A stretch of 64,000 bases of DNA, from assembly GCF_900452385.1 (NCBI RefSeq), contig NZ_UGOA01000001.1:3356697-3420696 (forward strand), written 5' to 3'. Positions 37,591 through 51,492 of this stretch are shown piece by piece; within the stretch, counting starts at the first letter, position 1, and every line of letters starts with the position of its first letter. Origin of the DNA: Legionella donaldsonii. Lineage in GTDB: Bacteria > Pseudomonadota > Gammaproteobacteria > Legionellales > Legionellaceae. Made by a program: the position numbers and the translations under genes. A model generated the notes under the pieces. It was not told the origin of the DNA. It did not search any database and saw only the letters and a program-made list of their open reading frames with translations.

Positions 37591-38442
37591 ATGGTTAACA
37601 AACAAACCCCTATGGAAGGCTTTAACCCGGTCAGATGGGCATTTATTGTTATTTATCTTATTCTTACTGTTAGCTCTGTTTTTTGGCATTCCCCGCTGGC
37701 TTGGGATATTGTACCCATCGTACTGGTCTTTTCTATTTTTATTGCGGTCTCGCTACATGGCAAAGAACGTTATGGGATAAAAAATCTGCTGATATTTTTT
37801 ATCATTACCTGGTTTGTCAGTCATTTTTTCGAGGCCCTTAGTATTCAAACCGGTTTTCCTTTTAGTTATTACCATTACGATAAATTAGCGGGGCCACGTT
37901 TATTTCAAGTCCCTCTTATTATCATGTTGGCTTATTTTGGAACGGGCTATGCTTCCTGGATTTTATCCCATATATTGCTTGATCAATACGCTAAGAGACT
38001 TCAAGGGAAACAACTCGTTTTAATCCCCTTGATTGCAGCATTCATTATGGTTATGTGGGATCTCTGTATGGATCCCCTGGCATCGACTGTTGGTTCATTA
38101 TGGGTATGGAAAGAAACGGGAAGTTATTTTGGTGTCCCTTTACAAAATTATTTTGGCTGGTTTCTAGTCGTTTATCTAATTTTTCAATTTTTTGCTCTTT
38201 ATATTGCTAAATATGATCTTGACCAAACAAGCAAAGTAAATGTCTTTTCTAATCGATTTTTCTGGTTGGAAGCCGTTGCAATTTATGGGATCCAAAGTTT
38301 GACACAAATACTGGAGCCTTTCAGTGCCTCAAGTCATATGGAAATTTATGGGCCCATGGCTTTAATTACTATTTTAACGATGATGTTCGTAACTTTACTG
38401 TCCTATCTGAGTATTAAAAATAATAGCCACTTAAAGGGCTAG
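37591..38442 (+). CDS. CruF-like carotenoid biosynthesis (DUF422) membrane protein
   Basis: A 283-residue protein with about eight membrane helices. SHFFEALSIQTGFPFSYYHY, DLCMDPLAS, WVWKETGSYFGVPLQNYFGW are the conserved segments of the DUF422 family, whose characterised members hydrate carotenoid ends (CruF, bisanhydrobacterioruberin hydratase). No phytoene or lycopene genes lie nearby, so the pathway role is open; it may act on another polyprenoid. It stands alone between the MavQ-like gene and a convergent transporter. Confidence 0.75.
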   Translation: MVNKQTPMEGFNPVRWAFIVIYLILTVSSVFWHSPLAWDIVPIVLVFSIFIAVSLHGKERYGIKNLLIFFIITWFVSHFFEALSIQTGFPFSYYHYDKLAGPRLFQVPLIIMLAYFGTGYASWILSHILLDQYAKRLQGKQLVLIPLIAAFIMVMWDLCMDPLASTVGSLWVWKETGSYFGVPLQNYFGWFLVVYLIFQFFALYIAKYDLDQTSKVNVFSNRFFWLEAVAIYGIQSLTQILEPFSASSHMEIYGPMALITILTMMFVTLLSYLSIKNNSHLKG

Positions 38443-38456
38443 TATCTTGTTCGCTA

Positions 38457-39686
38457 TTAAAGTCCCTCCGTCATTTTATCATTGGTCGAATACCCAAACT
38501 GGTATTGGTAGTTGGATAAAAGAATGAAACATACAGTGACGGTCATAGCGACTAATAAACCCGGTAACCAAAAGACTTTCATTATGATTGCTTGCTCAGC
38601 AATAGGGAGTCCGACTGCACCAAGACCAGCGGCTATTGCCCAGATGGTGGAGACACCACGGCAACGGTATTGAGCGGGTAGTTGAAGATAAAGTAAATAA
38701 TATAATGAGGCGCAAATTAATGCATTAGTGAGTGCATAACCGGTAATGGCAATTAAAACCCCGACCGTGTTCGCTTGTAGAGTAAAATAGAAAAGAGCCG
38801 GAGCAGTGATAATTGCCAGCAACATGCCTGCACGCATCAAATGATACACCTGTGTAGGCCTGGCAAAATAGGCAATAGGTATAGCCAATAAGGCTGAAGC
38901 CAATTGCGCCAGCGAACCAGTCCATAAACAAGTCTTTTCACTCCACAACTGCCTGTCAATTGCAAAAGACACCCAAAACACATTACAGATATACACCGTT
39001 ATGCTCACAAAAAAAGCAATGGCAGCAATATTTACAAAGCCTCGCCCGTAACGTCGCCAAATACCTGCCATCGGCAATTGATTTTTACGAAACTCAGGCG
39101 ACTCTTGTAATTGTTTACGTAAATGACAAACCCATAAGGAAACAAAACCCACCAAAGCAAAAATGATTCGCCAAACTTCCGGTAAAGAAATGTACTGCAA
39201 CAACGTTGCTAAAGCACTGCCTATAAACATACCGAAAGCACCGCCTGCTGCAACCAAGGCACCCGCTAACAACACTCTATGAGGATGATGCTCAACTAAA
39301 AACATGGCAGACGTATTTATTTCGCCTCCCAACGCTAAACCTTGTGCCATGCGTAATAAAAGTAAACCCCAAGTAGCCCATAAGCCTATTTGTGCATAAT
39401 CCGGCAAAAGTGCGATACCCAATGTAGCCAAACCCATCAGTGCAGCTGAAAATACCATTGGATTACGACGACCACTCAAATCAGCTTTACAACCAAAAAG
39501 CCAACCACCCACAGGACGGGCAAAATAGGCTGCAGCAAACAAAGCAAAAGTCAGTTCCAGGCTATACGCAGAAGGCGGGAAAAATTTCACCGCAAACACG
39601 GATTTAGCTAAATAAAGATAAAGACTGAAATCTAGCCATTCTAGAAAAACGAGCGCTAAAACAAGGATTAAGGCTTTTCGCTTCAT
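38457..39686 (-). CDS. MFS transporter of the metabolite:proton symporter type
   Basis: A 409-residue transporter with twelve predicted helices. The segment RPVGGWLFGCKADLSGRR between helices 2 and 3 and LLLLRMAQGLALGGEINTSAMF in helix 5 are the MHS-family signatures (ProP/KgtP group), which move small metabolites such as betaine, proline or dicarboxylates with protons. The central cytoplasmic loop is short. The substrate cannot be told from sequence. It is convergent with the CruF-like gene, 14 bases apart. Confidence 0.85.
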   Translation of the reverse strand: MKRKALILVLALVFLEWLDFSLYLYLAKSVFAVKFFPPSAYSLELTFALFAAAYFARPVGGWLFGCKADLSGRRNPMVFSAALMGLATLGIALLPDYAQIGLWATWGLLLLRMAQGLALGGEINTSAMFLVEHHPHRVLLAGALVAAGGAFGMFIGSALATLLQYISLPEVWRIIFALVGFVSLWVCHLRKQLQESPEFRKNQLPMAGIWRRYGRGFVNIAAIAFFVSITVYICNVFWVSFAIDRQLWSEKTCLWTGSLAQLASALLAIPIAYFARPTQVYHLMRAGMLLAIITAPALFYFTLQANTVGVLIAITGYALTNALICASLYYLLYLQLPAQYRCRGVSTIWAIAAGLGAVGLPIAEQAIIMKVFWLPGLLVAMTVTVCFILLSNYQYQFGYSTNDKMTEGL

Positions 39687-39879
39687 GCAGACAATATAAG
39701 GTAAGTAGGTTTTTGCATCACATTGTTGCCATTATACATCATTTGTAAAGACGGACTAATCCCTTCTCTCTCGTCTCCCAACACAAGCATCAATACTTGC
39801 AAAAAGGATAAAAAACCTTCATCTTAACTGTTTCTTTGACAAAGCGTAGAAATAGATTTGATTAGTGAGAAAGGTTGTT

Positions 39880-40731
39880 ATGCGGTTTAATGTTATTGGC
39901 GCTGGTCGCTTAGGAAAAAATATTGCTTTAGCTCTGACTAATTCGGGTTTGGCACGGCTTGCCGCTGTTTGCAACACCACCCTCGACAGCGCTGAACAGG
40001 CAATCCAGCAAATAGGTTCAGGCTTTGCAGTTCCCCATTTAGCGGAGCTGCCGAAAGTGAATTTAACGTTTATTACAACACCCGATGATCTTATTTCCTC
40101 CATTGCCGAGCAATTAAAGGAACAAGTACCGACAGATAGCGTTATTGTGCACTGCAGTGGTGTTTTGAGTTCTGCTGAATTAATGCCGCTAAAAACCCGT
40201 GGCTGTCATATTGCCAGTCTCCATCCCTTAAAAGCATTTAGCGAAGGGAATCTGGATCAAGGTGCCTTTATGCATTGCGATTGTGTCATTGAAGGTGATG
40301 AGCTGGTGGTCGAGTTACTGACCCCGCTATTCACAAAATTGGGGGCAAGGATTATTCCCATTAATGCTGAGGGTAAGGCTATTTATCATGCGGCTGCCGT
40401 CATTGCTTCTAATTATCTGGTAACGTTGGCTGCTACTGCCGCTGATTTACTGCAAGAATCAGGTATTGAGGCCAACCTGGCTCAACAAATGATCGTAAAC
40501 TTGATGACAAGCAGCCTTAATAATGTGCAACAAGCCAGTGAGATAAAGAATGCACTTACCGGTCCCTTGGCCCGTGGCGATCTAAATACTATTAACAGAC
40601 ATTTAAAGGCTTTGAAAAATTGCTTTGCAAATGAGCTCTATCGCCATGCTGCACTTGCTACACTACCAATAACTGATTTAGACACCACGCTTAAGAACGC
40701 GTTGACTGTCTTATTAGAAAAGGCCGTCTAA
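39880..40731 (+). CDS. Rossmann-fold DUF2520 protein
   Basis: A protein of about 283 residues with an N-terminal NAD(P)-binding motif (FNVIGAGRLGKNIALAL) and a C-terminal helical domain with DUF2520 features (SLHPLKAF, AIYHAAAVIASNYLVTLAA). The family resembles pyrroline-5-carboxylate reductase-type dehydrogenases, with no proven reaction. The ATG at 39880 is preferred over the GTG at 39865, as the motif starts at once. A hotdog protein gene converges 20 bases downstream. Confidence 0.8.
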   Translation: MRFNVIGAGRLGKNIALALTNSGLARLAAVCNTTLDSAEQAIQQIGSGFAVPHLAELPKVNLTFITTPDDLISSIAEQLKEQVPTDSVIVHCSGVLSSAELMPLKTRGCHIASLHPLKAFSEGNLDQGAFMHCDCVIEGDELVVELLTPLFTKLGARIIPINAEGKAIYHAAAVIASNYLVTLAATAADLLQESGIEANLAQQMIVNLMTSSLNNVQQASEIKNALTGPLARGDLNTINRHLKALKNCFANELYRHAALATLPITDLDTTLKNALTVLLEKAV

Positions 40732-40751
40732 GATAAAAAGGCCGTACTTCT

Positions 40752-41216
40752 TCAATCGACCTTTTTCTGAATACGCTTCACATAAAGCGTTTTTTTGACC
40801 GTCGCAATGATTTGTTTGCTTTCATCATAAATCTGAGTATGGAAAATTGGTAATGTTTTACCATTATTTTCATTCAGAGCCTGTTTTATGGCATCCAGCT
40901 GTTCATTATCCAGAGTGAAATCAGCATAAACGCGGCCTTTTCCTGGCTTGATATAGTTAATTTCTCCTTCTTTATCCCACACGACGTAATCAGATCCTAA
41001 ACGATGGATCAGCAGGAGAGCAAAAAAAGGATCTGTCATTGAATACAAACTGCCGCCAAATTGAGTACGCATGTAATTTTTATTGTACCAACGGAAAGCC
41101 AGAGAGACTTGGGCAAAAGAAAAATCCTTGGCAATTTTCTCTACTTTGATCCCAGCCCCCCAAAAGGGCGGCCAGCAATTCAAAATAACATGGAGCATGC
41201 GAGCCGATAATTTCAT
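40752..41216 (-). CDS. DUF4442 hotdog-fold thioesterase-like protein
   Basis: A 154-residue single-domain hotdog protein. NPPFWGAG-type residues (WPPFWGAGIKVEKI) and NYMRTQFGGSLYSMTDPFFALLL match the DUF4442/PaaI-like family, which probably hydrolyses acyl-CoA thioesters. The YMRTQFGG segment corresponds to the helix over the active site. It lies six bases after parC, so the two are co-transcribed; the functional link is unclear. Confidence 0.8.
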   Translation of the reverse strand: MKLSARMLHVILNCWPPFWGAGIKVEKIAKDFSFAQVSLAFRWYNKNYMRTQFGGSLYSMTDPFFALLLIHRLGSDYVVWDKEGEINYIKPGKGRVYADFTLDNEQLDAIKQALNENNGKTLPIFHTQIYDESKQIIATVKKTLYVKRIQKKVD

Positions 41217-41222
41217 GGAGGC

Positions 41223-43469
41223 TTACGCACCTGTGGTATTACCAGATACCTGCATGGCAGTCACATTTTGCAAGCCACGCGGCAAGCGATTGCCACGACG
41301 GCCTCGCTCACCTTGGTAATGACCAAGATCAGTCGCTTTCAGGGTAAAATGACGCTTACCGGCATACACGGTTAAGGAATCATCAGCAGATAATACTTGG
41401 AGATCGATGACAAACTCTTCCCGTTGCTGTGCCTTGGCAGAAGAAATATTAATTAATTTATTCCCTTTGCCTCTGGAAAGTTCCGGTAACTCACAGGCTG
41501 AAAACACAAGTAACCGTCCTGCATTGGTAACGCAGGCGATCAATTGCGATTCTTTCGCTGCAAATAAGCGTGGAGAGAGTACCCGGCTGTTTTCAGGCAA
41601 TTTAATACAGGCTTTTCCGTTGCGATTTTTAACATAGAGTTCTTTCAGTTGGGTAACAAAGCCATACCCGGCATCGCTGGCTAATAATACCCAATCCTCT
41701 GCCTCACCACTAATAAGCGCTTCAAAATGCATACCATCACTGGGATTTAACTTACCAGTCAAGGGCTCTCCTTGACCACGTGCAGAAGGTAAAACATGTC
41801 CGGGCAACGTATAAACCTTTCCTTCACTATCAAAAAACACAACTTGCTGGTTAGATCTGGCATTGGTTTGCGCTTTGAATTCATCGCCAGCTTTATAACT
41901 TAATTCTCGGCCATCAATATCATAGCCTTTCGCGGCCCGAATCCATCCCTTTTGTGAAAGCACCACCGTGATAGGTTCATTAGGAAGAATATCTTCTTCT
42001 TTCAGCGCCTGAGAATCCTGGCGCTCAACCAATGGCGCTCGTCTGGCATCCCCGAATTGATTGCGATCAGCAGTAATTTCATCTTTCACCAGGGCTTTTA
42101 GCCGCTTTTCATTGGCTAAAATTGTCTGCAAGGAATCACGTTCATTATTCAAATCATCCAATTCTGCACGTAATTTAATTTCCTCCAGCTTGGCGAGATG
42201 TCGTAACTTCATCTCCAGAATAGCTTCCGCTTGCCTTTCACTTAATTTAAACCGTGCAATAAGCTCTTGTTTAGGATGGTCGTGTTCCCGAATAATGGCA
42301 ATCACCTCATCAATATTCAGGTAGGCTATCAGCAAGCCTTCCAGGATGTGGATCCGTTCAAGTACTTTATCGAGGCGAAACTGCAGACGTCTTTTAACGG
42401 TTGACAGACGATAGGTTAACCATTCTTGTAAAATGGTTAGTAACCCTTTAACACGCGGCTTGCCATCCAAACCAATCATATTGAAATTAATGCGGTAACT
42501 GCGCTCCAAATCGGTCGTAGCGAACAAATGTGACATTAAACCTTCGGCATCCACACGATTTGATTTCGGTACGATAACAAGACGAGTTGGATGTTCGTGA
42601 TCCGATTCATCCCGCAAATCCTCAACCATGGGCAGTTTCTTTTGCTGCATTTGTGCAGCAATCTGTTCTATTACTTTTGCGCCGGAAACCTGGTAGGGTA
42701 ATGCTGTAATTACGATATCCTGTTTTTCCAGACGATAAATCGCCCGCATTTTTATGGATCCCCCACCCGTTTCATAAATCGTGCGAATCACATGGCTGGG
42801 TGTAATAATTTCTGCTTCTGTAGGAAAATCAGGGCCTTTAATGTGTTTGCACACATCAGTCAAATCGGCATTGGGATGATCAAGTAAGTGAATACAGGCA
42901 TTAGCAACTTCGGTAAGGTTATGAGGCAAGATATCAGAAGACATCCCTACAGCAATTCCTGTTGCACCATTGAGCAGTACATTGGGTAATCTGGCCGGCA
43001 ATAACGAAGGCTCTTGTAGCGTGCCGTCAAAATTATCAATCCAATCGACAGTTCCCTGCTGCAGCTCCGCTAAAAGCAAGTCTGCGTATGCTGATAAACG
43101 CGCTTCGGTGTATCGCATTGCTGCAAATGATTTAGGATCATCTGCAGAACCCCAGTTACCTTGCCCATCAACAAAAGGATAACGATAAGAGAAAGGTTGA
43201 GCCATCAATACCATTGCTTCGTAGCAGGCTGAGTCGCCGTGAGGATGGAATTTACCAAGGACATCCCCTACGGTACGTGCTGATTTTTTATGCTTTGCGC
43301 TGGCTTTCAAACCCAATTCAGACATTGCATAAACAATACGTCGCTGTACAGGTTTTAGACCATCAGCAATATGGGGTAGCGCCCTATCGAGAATAACGTA
43401 CATGGAATAATCAAGATAGGCTTTTTCAGTAAATTCAGTAAGTGGTTTACGTTCTATGGCATCGTTCAT
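41223..43469 (-). CDS. parC: DNA topoisomerase IV subunit A
   Basis: A 748-residue ParC, the DNA-cutting subunit that decatenates chromosomes. The catalytic tyrosine is Tyr120 in [11 protein letters not shown]. The quinolone-resistance region reads [13 protein letters not shown] with the wild-type Ser80 and Glu84. The C-terminal beta-pinwheel, with repeats around GKAC and GRLLVFS, ends the protein. The length is typical of ParC, shorter than GyrA. parE is not in the window. A DUF4442 gene follows closely. Confidence 0.96.
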   Translation of the reverse strand: MNDAIERKPLTEFTEKAYLDYSMYVILDRALPHIADGLKPVQRRIVYAMSELGLKASAKHKKSARTVGDVLGKFHPHGDSACYEAMVLMAQPFSYRYPFVDGQGNWGSADDPKSFAAMRYTEARLSAYADLLLAELQQGTVDWIDNFDGTLQEPSLLPARLPNVLLNGATGIAVGMSSDILPHNLTEVANACIHLLDHPNADLTDVCKHIKGPDFPTEAEIITPSHVIRTIYETGGGSIKMRAIYRLEKQDIVITALPYQVSGAKVIEQIAAQMQQKKLPMVEDLRDESDHEHPTRLVIVPKSNRVDAEGLMSHLFATTDLERSYRINFNMIGLDGKPRVKGLLTILQEWLTYRLSTVKRRLQFRLDKVLERIHILEGLLIAYLNIDEVIAIIREHDHPKQELIARFKLSERQAEAILEMKLRHLAKLEEIKLRAELDDLNNERDSLQTILANEKRLKALVKDEITADRNQFGDARRAPLVERQDSQALKEEDILPNEPITVVLSQKGWIRAAKGYDIDGRELSYKAGDEFKAQTNARSNQQVVFFDSEGKVYTLPGHVLPSARGQGEPLTGKLNPSDGMHFEALISGEAEDWVLLASDAGYGFVTQLKELYVKNRNGKACIKLPENSRVLSPRLFAAKESQLIACVTNAGRLLVFSACELPELSRGKGNKLINISSAKAQQREEFVIDLQVLSADDSLTVYAGKRHFTLKATDLGHYQGERGRRGNRLPRGLQNVTAMQVSGNTTGA

Positions 43470-43636
43470 AACACTGGGATTTTATACTTCAATTTGCTAA
43501 TAACTATCATCGTAGTGCAAATAGGGTTAATAAGGCAAAGCTATTTTAACAACTAATTAGAATTAGAGCGAACTAAACGAATGAATACCCTGTTAATAAA
43601 TTTTTGTGAAATTATAACAGAAATCTATATCTTATT

Positions 43637-43658
43637 GATTTAAATAAGATTTAAATAA
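43637..43658. repeat. Two tandem 11-mers, GATTTAAATAA
   Basis: Two perfect direct copies in an AT-rich stretch, followed by a partial third (GATATTTTC). Confidence 0.7.
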
Positions 43659-43686
43659 GATATTTTCTTCCAGGCCATGTCCAACC

Positions 43687-43695
43687 TGTGGATAA
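43687..43695 (-). promoter_or_regulatory. Perfect DnaA box between parC and atpC
   Basis: TGTGGATAA, with two tandem 11-mers 28 bases away on one side. Confidence 0.65.
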
Positions 43696-43800
43696 CTTTG
43701 TGAATTAAATGGATAACTTTTTGTAAACAAATACAAAAAACCTATACAGTAAACGCCCAGGAGGATTAATTGATCAATTTAAAAAGTTAGCCAATCAGCC

Positions 43801-43838
43801 AACCAAAACTAACCTCAACAGCGAAGTTAGTTTTGGTT
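43801..43838 (-). terminator. Hairpin ending the ATP synthase operon
   Basis: AACCAAAACTAAC and GTTAGTTTTGGTT form a perfect 13-bp stem around a 12-base loop, 58 bases beyond the atpC stop. On the minus strand, T-rich arms sit at the end of the stem, but no long U run follows. Position and strength make it the likely operon end. Confidence 0.6.
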
Positions 43839-43895
43839 TGGCTCAATCTCATGAGCTTCTTACCTGTGGGAATGACAAAAAATCTGAATGAACGG

Positions 43896-44318
43896 TTATT
43901 TAGTTTTCTTGCGTAGTTTTTGAATAGCACGTATCTGTGCAACCGCACGAGCCAATTCTGACGCTGCTCTAGAATAATCCAGCTCCGCGCCTTTATTAGC
44001 AATCGCCTCTTCGGCGCGTGCTTTTGCAGCCAGTGCAGCAGCTTCATCTATTTCTTCCGCACGCTCTACTGTATCAGCCAACACGGTTACATAATGAGGC
44101 TGAACCTCGAGCATACCACCAGAAACATAATAGATTTCCTGTGCGCCGCCTTGGCGTGTAACACGAATTTCTCCAGGTTTAAGCACGGTTAATAAAGGGG
44201 CGTGACCAGGAACAACTCCGATCTCACCCAATTCGCCTGTGGCGATAACCATTTCGACGACACCCGAAAAAATTTCCTGCTCAGCACTAACGATATCCAA
44301 GTGCGTTGTTCTTGCCAT
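43896..44318 (-). CDS. atpC: ATP synthase epsilon subunit
   Basis: A 140-residue central-stalk subunit of F1 with the N-terminal beta-sandwich ([30 protein letters not shown]) and C-terminal helical hairpin ending in RKKTK. It starts at the ATG at 44318 with GAGG nine bases upstream; an in-frame ATG at 44333 overlaps the atpD stop and is less likely. It is the last gene of the operon, followed by a hairpin. Confidence 0.95.
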   Translation of the reverse strand: MARTTHLDIVSAEQEIFSGVVEMVIATGELGEIGVVPGHAPLLTVLKPGEIRVTRQGGAQEIYYVSGGMLEVQPHYVTVLADTVERAEEIDEAAALAAKARAEEAIANKGAELDYSRAASELARAVAQIRAIQKLRKKTK

Positions 44319-44329
44319 GTTTGTTTGCC

Positions 44330-46584
<2,255 letters not shown>

Positions 46585-46643
46585 ATCTTGCTTCGCCTTT
46601 AATTAACAGATTTTTTGCTAGAAAAACCTGCGTAATCAATTAA

Positions 46644-46668
46644 GCCACCTCTACTTGGTAAAGGTGGC
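46644..46668 (-). promoter_or_regulatory. Hairpin between atpA and atpG
   Basis: GCCACCT and AGGTGGC pair as a 7-bp stem around an 11-base loop, in the mRNA leader of atpG. It may tune the ratio of alpha to gamma subunits by pausing, cleavage or translation; that role is inference. Confidence 0.4.
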
Positions 46669-46676
46669 TAGTCAAT

Positions 46677-48230
46677 TTACCAGCTACCAGTGCGTTTGAA
46701 GTCTTCGACAGCTGCCTTTAATTGGGATTCAATATCACCATCATAAGCACCAGATTCATTGATCTTGTGCAAAAGTGCCGCATGTGAAGCTTGCATAAAG
46801 CCATGTAATGCTGATTCAAATGCACTAACCTCGGTAACCGGAACATCATCCAGATAGCCTTTCTCTACGGCAAAAAGAGACACAGCCATTTCGGCTACGG
46901 AGTGGGGTGAGTATTGCTTTTGCTTCATTAACTCAGTAATACGTTGTCCACGCTCCAGTTGCTTACGTGTTGCATCATCCAAATCAGAAGCAAATTGTGA
47001 GAATGCCTCCAACTCACGGAATTGTGCAAGGGCTAAACGCGTACCACCACCCAGCTTTTTCATGATCTTTGTCTGTGCTGCACCACCAACCCGGGATACC
47101 GATAAACCGGAGTTGATTGCAGGACGGACGCCAGAGTTGAATAGATCGACATCAAGGAAAATCTGTCCATCTGTAATGGAAATCACGTTGGTTGGTACGA
47201 ATGCAGATACGTCACCTGCTTGCGTTTCAATAATTGGCAACGCGGTAAGTGAACCCGTTTTGCCTTTTACTTCACCATTGGTCAATTTCTCGACTTCCTT
47301 CGCGTTGATTCTTGCTGCGCGCTCAAGTAAACGTGAGTGCAGATAGAAAATATCCCCAGGGTAAGCTTCGCGTCCTGGTGGGCGGCGGAGTAACAAGGAT
47401 ATTTGTCGGTATGCCCATGCTTGCTTGGTTAAATCGTCATAAACAATTAGAGCATCTTCGCCGCGCTCCATGAAATATTCACCCATGGTGCAACCGGCGT
47501 AGGGAGCTATAAACTGGAGGGCAGCCGAATCAGAAGCGCCGGCAACGACCACAATGGTATGCTCCATAGCACCATGCTCTTCCAGCTTGCGCACAATGGC
47601 TGCGACTGAAGATGCTTTTTGGCCAACGGCTACATAGATACATTTAACTCCAGTGCCCTTCTGGTTAATGATCGCATCAATAGCGATAGCTGTTTTTCCA
47701 GTTTGGCGGTCACCAATAATCAATTCACGCTGACCACGTCCGACTGGAATCATCGCATCAACAGCTTTCAAGCCGGTTTGTACTGGCTGATCAACTGATT
47801 GACGAGCAATTACACCAGGAGCCACTTTTTCAATGGGAGACATCTTGGTGGATTCAAGAGGTCCTTTACCGTCAATTGGGTTACCAAGTGCATCGACGAC
47901 ACGTCCAAGGAGACTTTTACCTACAGGAACTTCAAGAATACGACCAGTACACTTTCCTTTTTGGCCTTCAGACAGGCTTGAGTAATCACCTAAGATTACC
48001 GCACCGACTGAATCGCGCTCCAAGTTCAATGCCAAACCATAGACTCCGCCAGGGAATTCAATCATTTCCCCTTGCATAACGTCGGCAAGGCCGTGGAGGC
48101 GAACAATACCATCCTTCAGGCTAACAATGGTTCCTACATTTCGTGCTTCGGAAACAACGTTGAATTCTTCAATCTTCTTTCTGATTAATTCACTGATTTC
48201 AGATGGGTTTAACGCTACTTGTTCTGTCAT
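46677..48230 (-). CDS. atpA: ATP synthase alpha subunit
   Basis: A 517-residue regulatory F1 subunit with P-loop GDRQTGKT (residues 173-180), the [24 protein letters not shown] segment and the [12 protein letters not shown] motif. The N-terminal helix ([12 protein letters not shown]) joins the peripheral stalk. Length as expected, 17 bases after atpH. Confidence 0.97.
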   Translation of the reverse strand: MTEQVALNPSEISELIRKKIEEFNVVSEARNVGTIVSLKDGIVRLHGLADVMQGEMIEFPGGVYGLALNLERDSVGAVILGDYSSLSEGQKGKCTGRILEVPVGKSLLGRVVDALGNPIDGKGPLESTKMSPIEKVAPGVIARQSVDQPVQTGLKAVDAMIPVGRGQRELIIGDRQTGKTAIAIDAIINQKGTGVKCIYVAVGQKASSVAAIVRKLEEHGAMEHTIVVVAGASDSAALQFIAPYAGCTMGEYFMERGEDALIVYDDLTKQAWAYRQISLLLRRPPGREAYPGDIFYLHSRLLERAARINAKEVEKLTNGEVKGKTGSLTALPIIETQAGDVSAFVPTNVISITDGQIFLDVDLFNSGVRPAINSGLSVSRVGGAAQTKIMKKLGGGTRLALAQFRELEAFSQFASDLDDATRKQLERGQRITELMKQKQYSPHSVAEMAVSLFAVEKGYLDDVPVTEVSAFESALHGFMQASHAALLHKINESGAYDGDIESQLKAAVEDFKRTGSW

Positions 48231-48246
48231 GAAATCTATCCTCTCT

Positions 48247-48792
48247 CTAGGCGGCTAAATCGGTGATAAGCTTACTTAATTTGCCTCGCACCGAGCCATC
48301 AATAATTAAATCGCCAGCTTGAATAACCGCACCGCCCAGCAGTGATTGGTCAACATTAACATCAAGCGTGACCTGGCGTTGTAGCCGTTGGCTAAGTGAA
48401 CTGATTAAATGCTGTTGTTGCTCAGTTGAAAGTTCTGAAAAGCTATGAACTTTGACTACCAGCGTTTTTTCTTGCTCCGCACGCAATACCTCAAACAACA
48501 CTTTAATATCAGGCAATAGCATTAAGCGCTTATTATAAGCCAACAAGGCTATCAGACTTTCTATTGCTGTTGCTTCTTTATCGCTAGCTTTTGCAAAAGG
48601 AATCATTAATAGTTCTGTCTGTTGTTTTTCTGTTACTGCAGGATTGGTAATAAATTGCATTGCTTTATCATCCAACACCGATATTGCCAAACTATGCAGT
48701 ATCTCAGACCATCGGCTAAGTTTTTTGACAGCCAGCGCGTGCTCAAAAATTGCTTTTGCGTAAGGTCTAGCGATCGTTGTGGTATCTGCCAT
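48247..48792 (-). CDS. atpH: ATP synthase delta subunit
   Basis: A 181-residue stalk subunit that links alpha to subunit b. The N-terminal [13 protein letters not shown] motif and C-terminal [23 protein letters not shown] segment are typical. It starts two bases after the atpF stop, so the genes are closely coupled. Confidence 0.95.
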   Translation of the reverse strand: MADTTTIARPYAKAIFEHALAVKKLSRWSEILHSLAISVLDDKAMQFITNPAVTEKQQTELLMIPFAKASDKEATAIESLIALLAYNKRLMLLPDIKVLFEVLRAEQEKTLVVKVHSFSELSTEQQQHLISSLSQRLQRQVTLDVNVDQSLLGGAVIQAGDLIIDGSVRGKLSKLITDLAA

Positions 48793-48793
48793 G

Positions 48794-49264
48794 TTAAATC
48801 TCTTTAATCAGGTTATCCAATAACGCGCTATTCGCTTGTTTATCGATTTCACGCATAAGAATCTTTTCAGCACCAGCGACTGCCAACTGAGCGACTTGCT
48901 TACGCAAGTTCTCTTTTGCACGGTTTATCTCTTGCAGTAATTGCTCATGTGCTATTTTGGCCTGTTTTTGTGCTTCCAGTTTCGCTTCTTCTTTCGCTTC
49001 TTCAATGAGTTGAGCAGCACGGTGATTTGCTTTCTCAATAATTTCTGAAGCTTGTGATTTAGCTTGTTTTAATTCATCACGGACACGATGTTGAGCCAGT
49101 TCCAATTCTTTACGGCCACGCTCTGCAGAGGATAAGCCGTCAGCGATTTTGTCTTGACGCTCTTCCATTGCTTTAGCCAACGGTGGCCAAACAAATTTCA
49201 TGGTAAACCAGACAAACGCGACAAAAACCAACATTTGAACAATCAAGGTCAAATTTATATCCAA
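48794..49264 (-). CDS. atpF: ATP synthase subunit b
   Basis: A 156-residue peripheral stalk subunit. One membrane helix ([21 protein letters not shown], residues 5-25) is followed by a long charged coiled-coil rich in Glu, Lys and Ala, and a C-terminal part contacting delta. Length matches E. coli AtpF. Confidence 0.95.
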   Translation of the reverse strand: MDINLTLIVQMLVFVAFVWFTMKFVWPPLAKAMEERQDKIADGLSSAERGRKELELAQHRVRDELKQAKSQASEIIEKANHRAAQLIEEAKEEAKLEAQKQAKIAHEQLLQEINRAKENLRKQVAQLAVAGAEKILMREIDKQANSALLDNLIKEI

Positions 49265-49316
49265 GGTAATTTCTCCTGTAGCATTTGGGGCGTAAAATCG
49301 CCCCCATTTAGTGTTA

Positions 49317-49622
<306 letters not shown>

Positions 49623-49633
49623 TTAAAAAATGA

Positions 49634-50867
<1,234 letters not shown>

Positions 50868-51153
50868 CTTTCAACGCGCGAATTATAAAGTAATCAAGCT
50901 GGATAAGCAAACATCAGCAGCAAGTTAAGTCTCTATTTGCTGTTTTTTTTGCTAAATCAATTAGTTTCGAAATTGAATTTTTATTGATCTTATTAATTAT
51001 TTAAAATCCAGGTGTTTTTTTTGGTGTAACTAATCTGTAATCGACCTAACTGCGTGCTGCGCTGGAATATTAGGCATATATTGATTATATTTTATAATAG
51101 GTGTACTTAATATTTACACCAACAGTGTTTACCTCGAAGTAAGGAATTATGAT

Positions 51154-51399
51154 ATGTCAGAAAAGCAACAACGCACCGCTGCCAGTATGCGGGAAAAAAT
51201 GCTCAATCGGTACGGTGATGAACTTCACCACAAACATGATAAAAACCATAACCCCTATAGAAAACATTGTAAATCTCACCCTGTACAACTAATGAACGGA
51301 CATAGCAAAGAGGACGAAGCAAATTCATCGACGGGATTGTTGCGTGCTTTTAAATTAAGAAAAATTCGTAAACGACTGGATAAAGGTCGCATCCATTGA
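51154..51399 (+). CDS. Small basic His/Lys-rich protein, function unknown
   Basis: An 81-residue hydrophilic protein with a KHDKNHNPYRKHCKSH stretch and a C-terminal RKIRKRLDKGRIH tail. It has no membrane helix or signal. An AAGGA ribosome site and a following hairpin (51453-51476) suggest a real transcription unit. The basic, His-rich composition could suit nucleic-acid or metal binding, which is a guess. It lies alone, divergent from the atp operon. Confidence 0.6.
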   Translation: MSEKQQRTAASMREKMLNRYGDELHHKHDKNHNPYRKHCKSHPVQLMNGHSKEDEANSSTGLLRAFKLRKIRKRLDKGRIH

Positions 51400-51452
51400 T
51401 AAAGTAATGGTATCCTCCAGGTTAGCCACTTCCTGGTTTGGAACTGCGCACA

Positions 51453-51476
51453 GTGGCTTGAGTCTACTCAGGCCAC
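51453..51476 (+). terminator. Hairpin after the small basic gene
   Basis: GTGGCTTGAGT and ACTCAGGCCAC pair over 11 positions (one T-G wobble) around a two-base loop, followed by ACTCTTTTAA. It is the best terminator candidate for the small plus-strand gene and also faces the convergent BON gene. Confidence 0.6.
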
Positions 51477-51492
51477 ACTCTTTTAATGCAGA

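Larger units (their letters stand above)
43470..43895. other. 426-base intergenic region with DnaA box, tandem repeats and operon terminator
   Basis: Divergent from parC and downstream of atpC. From the parC side it holds an AT-rich stretch, two perfect tandem copies of GATTTAAATAA (43637-43658), a perfect DnaA box TGTGGATAA (43687-43695), a weaker copy at 43708-43716, and the atp hairpin at 43801-43838. The combination resembles a small replication-origin-like module. No coding frame is visible. Confidence 0.6.

Noticed and set aside
48622..48807. Frames opposite atpH and other operon genes
   Set aside because: They are antisense shadows of real genes with no independent signals.
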